From the NCBI GenBank assembly GCA_030149585.1, contig JASFBJ010000115.1:1-10342 (forward strand): DNA of 10,342 bases, read 5' to 3'. Numbering within the stretch: the first letter of the stretch is position 1; the number at the start of each line of letters is the position of its first letter. Origin of the DNA: Desulfobacterales bacterium (GTDB taxonomy: Bacteria; Desulfobacterota; Desulfobacteria; Desulfobacterales; JASFBJ01). This document shows positions 1 through 5,810 of this stretch, piece after piece. The notes beneath the pieces were generated by a model that searched no databases, was not told the origin of the DNA, and saw nothing but the letters and a program-made list of their open reading frames with translations. The translations under genes were made by a program, and so were the position numbers.

Positions 1-2
1 CA

Positions 3-161
3 TCATCAATGAATGAACGTCAAAAGTCTGTCAAATTAATATTAAAGACCGGATCCTATGATAACAAGAAGGAATATTATCTTGTAATGCGTAATATGGA
101 TGATACTGAATATAACAGCCTTTCAATGATTATCGATATTGCTTTTGCCAATGATTTTTAA
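3..161 (+). CDS. pglZ: C-terminal end of probable BREX phosphatase-like protein PglZ (5' partial)
   Basis: The frame is open from the left edge and ends at TAA 159-161, so only about the last 52 residues are present. The tail reads as lysine-rich beta-type sequence with YYLVMRN and finishes in IDIAFANDF, which matches my memory of the end of type A PglZ proteins of BREX systems. PglZ is an alkaline-phosphatase-superfamily protein; its catalytic part would lie outside the window. The position directly upstream of brxL on the same strand fits the usual type I BREX order (brxA, brxB, brxC, pglX, pglZ, brxL). An internal ATG at 9-11 is not taken as the start because the frame continues upstream. 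The identification rests on a short tail plus context, so it is probable rather than certain. Confidence 0.66.
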   Translation, partial: SSMNERQKSVKLILKTGSYDNKKEYYLVMRNMDDTEYNSLSMIIDIAFANDF

Positions 162-325
162 GGGTCACGGAAAGAAATAAATCCACAAAATTGCGCTGGA
201 TGTTGGTTTGTCTACAAGGCACATCCACCGGCGCATATCGAGATACGTGCCGGTGGATGTAACGCAGTAGACGAACCAACAGACAAGCAAGGTGTGGATT
301 TATTTATTTCTGGGGCACTAAGGGT
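159..325. repeat. TAAGGGT direct repeats flanking the foldback element (possible target-site duplication)
   Basis: TAAGGGT occurs at 159-165 and again at 319-325, on either side of the foldback. The left copy contains the pglZ stop codon; the right copy contains AAGGG, which sits 8 bases before the brxL ATG and is its best ribosome binding site. If the repeat is a target-site duplication, the uninterrupted locus would have had the pglZ stop overlapping the brxL ribosome binding site, a typical tight operon junction. An alternative imperfect pair, GGGTCAC 162-168 and GGGGCAC 312-318, lies closer to the palindrome ends, so the true element ends are uncertain. Confidence 0.5.
168..312 (+). repeat. 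Long snap-back (foldback) element between pglZ and brxL
   Basis: The segment folds on itself in nested arms: 169-187 with 293-311 (17 of 19 positions complementary), 191-194 with 287-290, 202-215 with 267-280 (13 of 14), and 221-234 with 247-260 (13 of 14), closed by a short TAT/ATA stem around CGAG at 239-242. The mismatches in the two central arms are T:G and G:T, so in a + strand RNA they would pair as wobbles. No protein is encoded. It may be a miniature inverted-repeat (MITE-like) insertion, as flanking direct repeats suggest, or a structured RNA in the brxL leader. It is not followed by a clean T tract, so a simple terminator is less likely. Confidence 0.8.
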
Positions 326-332
326 ATGAATT

Positions 333-1796
333 ATGGAAAATGAAACCAGCATCGACGATTTGCTCAATATCCATTTTGCCGGAAGGGTAGTTCGTAAAGA
401 TTTGACCAAGCGCCTGAAGGAAGGCGCCAACGTGCCTGTATATGTTCTGGAATACCTTTTGGGAATGTACTGTGCTGTTGATGATGAAGAAGTAATCCAG
501 GAAGGGATGGAGACCGTCAAGAGCATCCTTATCGAAAATTATGTGCGGCCTGATGAAGCGGAAAAGGTTAAATCAAAGATCAAGGAGCATGGGAATTATA
601 AAATTATCGACAAGGTCACTGTAAGGTTAAACGAGAAAAAGGACATCTACGAGGCCATTCTTTCAAATCTTGGCGTTAAAGGGATTGAAATATCCAGTTC
701 ATATATTAAGCAATTTGAAAAGCTGCTGGTCGGCGGGATCTGGTGTATATTGAACCTGCAATATCTTTATGAGGAAGGTTCTAATGCTTCGCCTTTTATT
801 GTTACCGAACTTAAACCCATTCAGATGCCGAACCTTGACCTGGAAGCTGTTTTCAAAGGACGCAGAGCATTCACTGAAGAGCAATGGATTGACGTACTAT
901 TAAGATCAACCGGCCTGGAACCTGCCAACTTTGAAGATCGTGTTAAATGGCATCTCCTGGCCAGACTGATTCCTTTTGTTGAAAATAATTATAATATTTG
1001 TGAGCTCGGCCCAAGAGGAACCGGAAAGAGCCATATTTACAAGGAAATCAGTCCCAACTCCATTTTGGTGTCAGGTGGGCAGACAACTGTTGCGAACCTG
1101 TTTTATAATATGAGTTCACGTAAAGTCGGACTGGTCGGTGTCTGGGATACGGTTGCCTTTGATGAAGTTGCAGGCATTAGGTTCAAGGATAAAGATGGTG
1201 TCCAGATTATGAAGGATTTTATGGCCTCAGGTTCGTTTTCACGAGGCCGTGATGTGATCAACGCCAATGCAGCAATGGTGTTTATTGGAAACATTAACCA
1301 GAGCGTTGAGACACTTGTAAAGACAGGGCACCTGTTTGCTCCTTTTCCTGAGGAGATGATCGATTCTGCATTTTTTGACCGGATGCATGCTTACCTGCCT
1401 GGTTGGGAGATCCCTAAGATGCGTCCGGAATTTTTGACCGGTCAGTACGGGTTGATTGTTGATTTTCTGGCTGAATTCTTAAAGGAGATGAGAAAAAGGA
1501 GCTTTTCCGATGCCATTGACCAGTACTTCAAGATTGGAAATAATCTGAACCAGAGGGATGTCATTGCTGTACGCAAGACCGTTTCAGGCCTGTTGAAACT
1601 GCTCCAGCCACATGGTGAATTCGATAAAGATATCGTTGAACGCTGTTTTGTTTACGCTCTTGAAAGCCGCAGACGAGTTAAAGAACAACTCAAAAAGATC
1701 GGTGGTATGGAATTTTATGATGTTCATTTCAGCTATATCGACAATGAAACCCTGGAGGAAAAATTTGTCGGCGTTCCTGAACAAGGTGGGGGTTGA
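333..1796 (+). CDS. brxL: BREX protein BrxL, AAA+ part only; C-terminal Lon-like domain missing
   Basis: The product has 487 residues, whereas BrxL proteins usually run to roughly 670-690. The N-terminal region (about 1-200) is followed by an AAA+ ATPase core: Walker A GPRGTGKS at 226-233, Walker B VAFDE with D277 and E278, a sensor-1-like GNIN at 318-321, and a candidate arginine finger R350 in FFDRMHAYLPGW. A helical region with NLNQRD (404-409) and RRRVKEQLKK (446-455) follows. The frame ends at VPEQGGG, the linker that normally leads into the Lon-like domain, so that domain is absent. BrxL is the AAA+/Lon-like component of type I BREX phage defence. The ATG at 333 has AAGGG 8 bases upstream. 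Base composition is richer in G+C than in neighbouring genes. The allele may be a degraded or assembly-damaged gene, or an ATPase-only variant. Confidence 0.9.
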   Translation: MENETSIDDLLNIHFAGRVVRKDLTKRLKEGANVPVYVLEYLLGMYCAVDDEEVIQEGMETVKSILIENYVRPDEAEKVKSKIKEHGNYKIIDKVTVRLNEKKDIYEAILSNLGVKGIEISSSYIKQFEKLLVGGIWCILNLQYLYEEGSNASPFIVTELKPIQMPNLDLEAVFKGRRAFTEEQWIDVLLRSTGLEPANFEDRVKWHLLARLIPFVENNYNICELGPRGTGKSHIYKEISPNSILVSGGQTTVANLFYNMSSRKVGLVGVWDTVAFDEVAGIRFKDKDGVQIMKDFMASGSFSRGRDVINANAAMVFIGNINQSVETLVKTGHLFAPFPEEMIDSAFFDRMHAYLPGWEIPKMRPEFLTGQYGLIVDFLAEFLKEMRKRSFSDAIDQYFKIGNNLNQRDVIAVRKTVSGLLKLLQPHGEFDKDIVERCFVYALESRRRVKEQLKKIGGMEFYDVHFSYIDNETLEEKFVGVPEQGGG

Positions 1797-1827
1797 TGCG
1801 GTATTTAAAGCATTGGGAGTTGAGTAA
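1786..1827 (+). pseudogene. brxL: Probable out-of-frame remnant of the brxL C-terminus
   Basis: Immediately at the premature TGA (1794-1796) another frame reads VGVDAVFKALGVE and then stops at TAA 1825-1827. DAVFKALGVE resembles the extreme C-terminus of full-length BrxL proteins as I remember them; I cannot align it here. A run of five G (1788-1792) lies at the join, and losing one G would fuse PEQGG directly to VDAVFKALGVE. The simplest reading is a deletion of the Lon-like coding segment with a frame change at the junction. The stretch is short, so chance resemblance is possible. Confidence 0.45.
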
Positions 1828-1874
1828 AAAAGCATTTAAATTATCAGATAATAATCTATCCCAGCGAAATAATT

Positions 1875-2333
1875 TTAATTATAAGCGCCACTGTTAAATT
1901 TCATAATTTCAAGTGAGGATGTAACCAGTGTATGATTGAAAAGTTCTTTCAGCTCGCTGCCGGGCAGCTTTTTTAATATTTTATTCAACTCTTCCTGTTT
2001 GCTTTGCATCTGATTCACCTGAGAGTCCAAATTTTTCAAGGTATATGTGGGATTGGATAATTTTTTTTGATACTCATCTATTAGATCAATTAACTGCTCA
2101 AGATTTTGCACATTTGATTTTTTATCTATAACCGTGAATTGGCTGGTTTGGATAGCTGATAGATTGCCGGCTGATATTGGTTTTTGTATTTTATTATTAT
2201 TTATTGAAGCATTGACCAGCGTTTCCTCCAGAATTTTATTAAAAGAATTTTTCTTTGCCGGATCAGGATCAGGCTGAGAATTTTTAATATCAATGGTTTT
2301 TGGCAGAATATTATCATTTGGTATTATTTTCAA
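1875..2333 (-). CDS. Hypothetical protein with a coiled-coil-like middle, beside a flagellar gene
   Basis: I do not recognise this family. The frame can be opened at TTG 2339, but AGGAGG (2342-2347, minus strand) is only two bases from it; the in-frame TTG at 2333 is 8 bases away and is the better start, giving about 152 residues beginning MKIIPNDN. There is no signal peptide or membrane segment. The first third is polar and Asn/Pro-rich, residues about 75-127 are predicted helical and rich in Leu, Gln and Lys, and the C-terminus (SELKELFNHTLVTSSLEIMKFNSG) looks like a conserved helical tail. It is divergent from the rod-type gene at 2710 across a 376-bp spacer, so a flagellar or secretion role is possible but unproven. 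Confidence 0.7.
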   Translation of the reverse strand: MKIIPNDNILPKTIDIKNSQPDPDPAKKNSFNKILEETLVNASINNNKIQKPISAGNLSAIQTSQFTVIDKKSNVQNLEQLIDLIDEYQKKLSNPTYTLKNLDSQVNQMQSKQEELNKILKKLPGSELKELFNHTLVTSSLEIMKFNSGAYN

Positions 2334-2506
2334 AATCAAGTCCTCCTTTTAAAAAATACTTTTTATCCTTTCCATTTTTTAAATGCAAAAAATATGCACA
2401 GTTTAAATAATAATAAATTTCAAAAATAACAGCGACTTACTTTTCAATTATTATCTAATGATTATTTAAAATAAAAAAGAGGCAAAAAATGCCGGGTTCA
2501 GAATAA

Positions 2507-2523
2507 CTCTTTTTGAAAAAGAG
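2507..2523. repeat. Perfect palindrome CTCTTTTT-G-AAAAAGAG
   Basis: Two perfect 8-base arms flank a single G in the divergent spacer. It could be a protein-binding site. As a hairpin it would have too small a loop, and no T tract follows, so a terminator is unlikely. Low-complexity A/T makes chance origin possible. Confidence 0.4.
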
Positions 2524-2639
2524 ATAAATGGAACAAAATTTGTTATCCTGGGTGACTATTTTTGTCATTTGCATGGAAAATTCAGTATAATAAATTCATA
2601 TCTTATTGAAAATAATGATAAAACAAATATAATAAATAG

Positions 2640-2655
2640 AGGTATAATAATTGCA
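2640..2655 (+). promoter_or_regulatory. Candidate sigma-54 (-24/-12) promoter for the rod-like gene
   Basis: The sequence AGGTAT, five bases, TTGCA has the invariant GG (2641-2642) and GC (2653-2654) separated by exactly ten bases, and the -12 half is a perfect TTGCW. The -24 half is weaker (AGGTAT against TGGCAC). Transcription would begin near 2666, about 44 bases before the ATG at 2710. Sigma-54 control of flagellar genes is common in many bacteria, which makes the context supportive. I saw no clear activator binding site upstream. Confidence 0.5.
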
Positions 2656-2709
2656 ACGCTTCCATCAAAGCAGGTTTGCATTTTATTCATTTTATATCGG
2701 AGGGTAAAA

Positions 2710-3063
2710 ATGATCTCTTCAATTGGAAATAGCGTTTCAGCTATTAATGCTTTTACCAAAAAAATGGACGTTACTGCAAATAATATTGCGAATGTTGAAA
2801 CCAATGATTTTAAGAAAAGCAAAGCTGATATTATTGCAGGGCCGGATGAGGGCGTGAGAGTCGACATTACCCAGGTAAATACACCAGGGCATTCTATAAC
2901 GGAAAATCAGGAGGGGCAAGAAAGAGTGGTTGAATCATCCAATGTTGATTTGACTGAAGAACTTACAGAAATTATTCCAATACAAATTGGGTACCAGGCC
3001 AACTTGAAAAGCGTGATGGCGCAAGACAAAATGCTTGGTAATTTATTCGATATAACTGCCTGA
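2710..3063 (+). CDS. Short flagellar basal-body rod-type protein (FlgC/FlgB-like)
   Basis: The 117-residue product has both hallmarks of axial rod and hook proteins: the N-terminal rod motif MDVTANNIANVETNDFKK (19-36) and a C-terminal rod domain (about 76-115) with SSNVDLTEELTEII and GYQANLKSVMAQDKML. The middle is very short, so the whole protein is little more than the two terminal helices plus a linker; canonical FlgC is somewhat longer. The start is the ATG at 2710, set by GGAGGG at 2699-2704 five bases upstream. Such proteins are exported by the flagellar type III apparatus and have no Sec signal, as here. No other rod genes adjoin it, so it is either a stand-alone paralogue or a solitary operon behind the sigma-54-type site. 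I give no gene symbol because the choice between FlgC-like and a specialised paralogue cannot be made by eye. Confidence 0.88.
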   Translation: MISSIGNSVSAINAFTKKMDVTANNIANVETNDFKKSKADIIAGPDEGVRVDITQVNTPGHSITENQEGQERVVESSNVDLTEELTEIIPIQIGYQANLKSVMAQDKMLGNLFDITA

Positions 3064-3157
3064 TGATTCAACCTGACGATTAAAATAATTTCCTGAACAA
3101 TATGCCGTGTCCCTGTTTTTCAATATCTATTTTAAATTTTCTTGCCTTAATTTGTTT

Positions 3158-3206
3158 TCTATGCCATTTTTTTAGTTATTATAAAAATAGAAAAAAATGG
3201 CATAGA
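3158..3206. repeat. Perfect 16-bp inverted repeat ending on the start codon of the CULT-domain gene
   Basis: Arms 3158-3173 (TCTATGCCATTTTTTT) and 3191-3206 are exactly complementary, separated by 17 bases. The right arm ends on the A of the ATG at 3206. In the transcript the hairpin would hold the whole region normally used for ribosome binding, and no T tract follows, so it is more likely a translational or operator element, or an insertion remnant, than a terminator. The right arm also contains ATGGCATAG (3197-3205), a two-codon reading frame that stops directly against the gene's ATG in the same frame. Confidence 0.75.
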
Positions 3207-3628
3207 TGTTAAACAAGCATTTTATTAATGAGAGTTTTTTTCGGCATTATCCTCAACAGCAGGATAAAAACGGGCAAACAACTCTTTGCCGGAAAGATCA
3301 GAAAAAAGCTTTTAATGAAAAAAAATATATTCTCTGTCGAAACTGTTTGAATATATTAACCCTGCCCAGTGAAAATATTCTTATTGAAGGCATCCATACA
3401 CACACCTTTGCAAATCCTGCTGGAATCGTTTACGAAATAAGGTGTTTCAACTCAGCTGGGGGATGCATTAAGACAGGCAATCCATCTTTTGAATTTGCCT
3501 GGTTTAAAGGATATTTTTGGAAAATAGCAAATTGTGCTAAATGTTTATCCCATAAGGGCTGGTTTTTTCAATCCAGTACCGGAAGCAGTTTTTATGGGTT
3601 GATTATTGACAACTATCTGGAAACATAA
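3206..3628 (+). CDS. Bacterial CULT-domain protein (cereblon ligand-binding domain homologue)
   Basis: The 140-residue product carries one CULT domain from about residue 42 to 138 after a polar N-terminal extension. The zinc ligands are C44xxC47 and C110xxC113. The three cage tryptophans of this family appear as W99 (FAWFKGY), W105 (YFWKIA) and W119 (HKGWFF), with N70-P71-A72-G73 on the wall. The layout matches the single-domain Magnetospirillum protein MsCI4, a small-molecule-binding homologue of the thalidomide-binding domain of eukaryotic cereblon. Two cage-wall positions differ from my memory of MsCI4: F121 in place of Tyr and Y76 in place of Phe. The natural ligand in bacteria is not established. 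No signal peptide is seen, so a cytoplasmic location is likely. The start is the only Met in the frame; there is no purine-rich GG-containing ribosome binding site, and the site is inside an inverted repeat. Confidence 0.9.
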   Translation: MLNKHFINESFFRHYPQQQDKNGQTTLCRKDQKKAFNEKKYILCRNCLNILTLPSENILIEGIHTHTFANPAGIVYEIRCFNSAGGCIKTGNPSFEFAWFKGYFWKIANCAKCLSHKGWFFQSSTGSSFYGLIIDNYLET

Positions 3629-3710
3629 GTAAAATAGAAAACAAGCTATTAGTTTTTTTCAGATTTGATATTTCAAAATTATAAAAAATAGTCTTTCCTC
3701 CCATGGCTTC

Positions 3711-3739
3711 TTGACAATTCTACCTCTTAGAATTATAAA
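3711..3739 (+). promoter_or_regulatory. Strong sigma-70-type promoter (TTGACA, 17 bp, TATAAA)
   Basis: A perfect -35 box TTGACA (3711-3716) and a five-of-six -10 box TATAAA (3734-3739) are separated by the optimal 17 bases. Transcription would start near 3746, leaving a leader of about 37 bases before the ATG at 3783. It probably serves the 109-residue hypothetical gene and perhaps the small membrane protein and helicase downstream. Confidence 0.7.
3716..3734. promoter_or_regulatory. Operator-like palindrome AATTCTA-N5-TAGAATT inside the promoter spacer
   Basis: Two perfect 7-base arms with a 5-base spacer fill the interval between the -35 and -10 boxes, overlapping the last base of one and the first base of the other. 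A dimeric repressor bound here would block RNA polymerase. No regulator gene for it is identified in the window. Confidence 0.55.
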
Positions 3740-3769
3740 TATTTGAAAAATTGATAAATATTTGAAAAA
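3735..3769 (+). repeat. Two direct copies of a 16-base unit, period 19
   Basis: ATAAATATTTGAAAAA occurs at 3735-3750 and again at 3754-3769. The first copy overlaps the -10 box and the predicted transcription start; the second lies in the leader. It may be a duplicated regulatory site or a local slippage duplication in AT-rich DNA. Confidence 0.7.
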
Positions 3770-3782
3770 CAGGATATATGAT

Positions 3783-4112
3783 ATGAAATTAAAAAAAATC
3801 ATAAATAGTCTCAGTATGATGAATTTTCATCAAAAGCGTTGTGAAACTGAAGATTTTTATGAAATCGTTTTTTTTAATAAAGACCAGGATGAGTGGAATC
3901 GAATAATTTCCGCTTTTTTAGGCGCCCCAATTAAAGCCAAAGGTGTTGAGCCTAGCAAAAAAGATCTTGAATTAACACGAAAGAACGGCAGTATACGCGT
4001 TGAGCAAACTCTTTTTGAAAGAGAGTTTGATGATGAAATTATTATTGCTAAATTCTGGCCATGGCAGGATGACATTCATACTACTTTAAGAATGTCTTAT
4101 CTTGAAAAATAA
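3783..4112 (+). CDS. Hypothetical protein, 109 residues, promoter-proximal
   Basis: I do not recognise this family. The ATG at 3783 is preferred over an in-frame TTG at 3762 because AGGA (3771-3774) is 8 bases upstream of it and the TTG lies inside the direct repeat. The product is soluble, with a basic N-terminus (MKLKKIINSL), a central segment with EWNRIISAFLGAPIKAKG, then alternating charged and hydrophobic stretches with FDDEIIIAKFWPWQDDIHTTL near the end. There are no membrane segments, signal peptide or metal-binding clusters. The compact alpha/beta look and strong dedicated promoter support a real gene. Helicase and membrane-protein genes follow on the same strand, but no functional link is shown. 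Confidence 0.75.
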   Translation: MKLKKIINSLSMMNFHQKRCETEDFYEIVFFNKDQDEWNRIISAFLGAPIKAKGVEPSKKDLELTRKNGSIRVEQTLFEREFDDEIIIAKFWPWQDDIHTTLRMSYLEK

Positions 4113-4192
4113 TATTCAGCAAACGAGTATTATATGATTTACGATAATTTATTGAGATTTTACGAGAATAGATTAAATCTATCTGATTTATT

Positions 4193-4387
4193 ATGGAAAC
4201 TATTTTTAATATATTAAAACTTGTCGTGGTTCTTGCGGCTTCAATTTCAATGGGCAACTGGTATCTTGCAGAAATGCGCAAGGCAAAAAACAGTGGCCGG
4301 CCCTGGTATGCAGCCTACCTTTCCATTCCTGGAATTCTTATTATTTTGATTATTTTGCTTCCTTTATTCATTTGGCTTTCAAAATAA
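4193..4387 (+). CDS. Small membrane protein with two predicted transmembrane helices
   Basis: The 64-residue product has a first hydrophobic helix at about 4-25, a basic, polar connection EMRKAKNSGRPWYA (27-40) and a second helix at about 42-62 rich in Ile and Leu. By the positive-inside rule the short loop would face the cytoplasm. No good ribosome binding site precedes the ATG, and a small TAGATT-A-AATCTA palindrome lies at 4169-4181. It follows the hypothetical gene by 80 bases and precedes the helicase by 33. Small proteins of this shape are common; I cannot assign a function. Confidence 0.6.
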   Translation: METIFNILKLVVVLAASISMGNWYLAEMRKAKNSGRPWYAAYLSIPGILIILIILLPLFIWLSK

Positions 4388-4420
4388 CTTTATCAATAAC
4401 AAGCCGATCTGGATATCCTT

Positions 4421-5779
4421 TTGAAAATTAAAATTATTAATAAGCTTCGACTCTCTGAAATTACACCTGAATTTCGAAAAATAATTATTAAGGAATTTGA
4501 GTTTATCAATCCCAAGTGGCTTGAAAATGAAAAAATGGGGCGCTGGAACAAAGAAGTTGCTAAAATATTACGGTTTTATGAAAAAACCGCAAATAATGGT
4601 TTATGGATTCCACGCGGTTATATGCGGCAGCTAATCAATCTATGCAGGCAGCATGAGATTGAATTTGAAATTGAAGATAAACGGCGGATTTGCCCTGAAA
4701 TTAAGGCATATTTTTCCGGAACGCTTAAAGATTTTCAGCAACAAGCAGTTGATATAATGATTAAAAAAGATTTCGGCACACTTTGCGCTCCTACTGGATC
4801 AGGCAAGACCGTAATAGCTCTGGCCATCATTGCGAAACGTGCGCAACCAACTTTAATTATAGTGCACACAAAAGATCTGGCATTACAATGGATTGATCGA
4901 ATTAACGAATTTTTGGGGATTCCAGACAAAGAAATTGGGATGATAGGAGATGGACAAAAGAGTGTTGGAGATAAAATTACAGTAGCGCTGATTCAGTCAT
5001 TATATAAATGTGCTGGTGAAATTTCACATAAAATTGGTCAGTTAATAGTTGACGAATGTCATAGAATACCAAGCCGGACATTTACTGAGGCAGTTTCCGA
5101 GTTTGATTCCAAATATTTGCTGGGCCTGTCTGCCACACCTTTTCGCAGGGACCGGCTTTCAAAAGTTATTTTCTGGCATCTTGGTAATATTTATCATGAA
5201 ATTAAAAAATCAGACCTGGTTAAAACTGGAAACCTTGTTAAAATAAAAGCAATTTTTCGAGAAACCAATTTTAAACCTTTTTATAATCCAGTTCATGAAT
5301 ATAGTAAAATGCTTTCTGAATTAACCTCTGATGATCCTCGTAATAACCTGATTATTTCTGATATTGCCTCTTCTGTTAAAAATGATACAGGCATCTGTCT
5401 TGTATTATCAGACCGCAAAAAACATTGTGAGGCATTGCAGGCAATGCTGAAATTCAAGCATCATATTAAAGCGGATCTGCTTACCGGAGATCTAACAACT
5501 GAGCAGCGTAAAAAAGTTATAGCGAAATTAAATAATGGTGAAATAAAAGTTTTAATAGCCACAGGTCAATTAATAGGGGAGGGGTTTGATTGCCGTGAAC
5601 TGGCAATATTATTTCTTGCAACTCCGATTCGTTTCAGCGGGAGAGTAACTCAATATCTTGGTAGAATATTACGGCCGGCTTCAGGAAAAAAAATAGCAAT
5701 TGTTTACGATTATGTTGATGTAAAAGTAGACATTTTAAGGACGGCTGCTAAAGCCAGACAAAAAATTTATGATAATTAA
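4421..5779 (+). CDS. SF2 DEAD/DEAH-type helicase, XPB-like
   Basis: The 452-residue product begins with about 100 residues containing WIPRGYMRQLINLC, a type of N-terminal segment seen in XPB-like and related SF2 enzymes, then a RecA-like pair of domains. Visible motifs are a Q-type LKDFQQQAV (102-110), Walker A APTGSGKT (123-130), motif II DECH (211-214), motif III SAT (237-239), motif V around TGQLIGEGFD (381-390) and motif VI QYLGRILRP (411-419). All residues needed for ATP hydrolysis are present, so it is a probable ATP-dependent nucleic-acid translocase or helicase. No nuclease, methylase or other fused domain is present. The start is TTG at 4421; the frame is open back to a TAA at 4397 but has no better start, and the ribosome binding site is weak. 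A housekeeping repair role and a defence role are both possible. Confidence 0.93.
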   Translation: MKIKIINKLRLSEITPEFRKIIIKEFEFINPKWLENEKMGRWNKEVAKILRFYEKTANNGLWIPRGYMRQLINLCRQHEIEFEIEDKRRICPEIKAYFSGTLKDFQQQAVDIMIKKDFGTLCAPTGSGKTVIALAIIAKRAQPTLIIVHTKDLALQWIDRINEFLGIPDKEIGMIGDGQKSVGDKITVALIQSLYKCAGEISHKIGQLIVDECHRIPSRTFTEAVSEFDSKYLLGLSATPFRRDRLSKVIFWHLGNIYHEIKKSDLVKTGNLVKIKAIFRETNFKPFYNPVHEYSKMLSELTSDDPRNNLIISDIASSVKNDTGICLVLSDRKKHCEALQAMLKFKHHIKADLLTGDLTTEQRKKVIAKLNNGEIKVLIATGQLIGEGFDCRELAILFLATPIRFSGRVTQYLGRILRPASGKKIAIVYDYVDVKVDILRTAAKARQKIYDN

Positions 5780-5810
5780 GCTGAATAATATTTATGGGAT
5801 AATCAATAAA

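Larger units (their letters stand above)
2334..2709. other. Divergent intergenic region, AT-rich, carrying promoter-like and palindromic sites
   Basis: This spacer separates the minus-strand hypothetical gene and the plus-strand rod-like gene. It contains the strong minus-strand ribosome binding site AGGAGG at 2342-2347, a small GGCA/TGCC hairpin at 2481-2493, the palindrome at 2507-2523, and a sigma-54-type promoter at 2640-2655. The frame of the rod-like gene stays open upstream to 2569, but the additional residues do not look like flagellar protein and have no ribosome binding site. No good promoter for the minus-strand gene was found. Confidence 0.6.

Noticed and set aside
169..311. Integron attC recombination site
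   Set aside because: The palindrome has attC-like size and nested arms, but I found no GTTRRRY / RYYYAAC core sites at its ends, and the neighbours are not cassette genes.
2472..2498. Sigma-28 (FliA) promoter TAAA-N15-GCCG
   Set aside because: TAAA and GCCG have the right spacing, but the last four bases (GGTT against ATAA) all fail, and the sigma-54-type site is closer and better.
2569..2709. 47-residue N-terminal extension of the rod-like protein
   Set aside because: The strong GGAGGG site and the normal rod-protein beginning at 2710 make the upstream frame untranslated leader.
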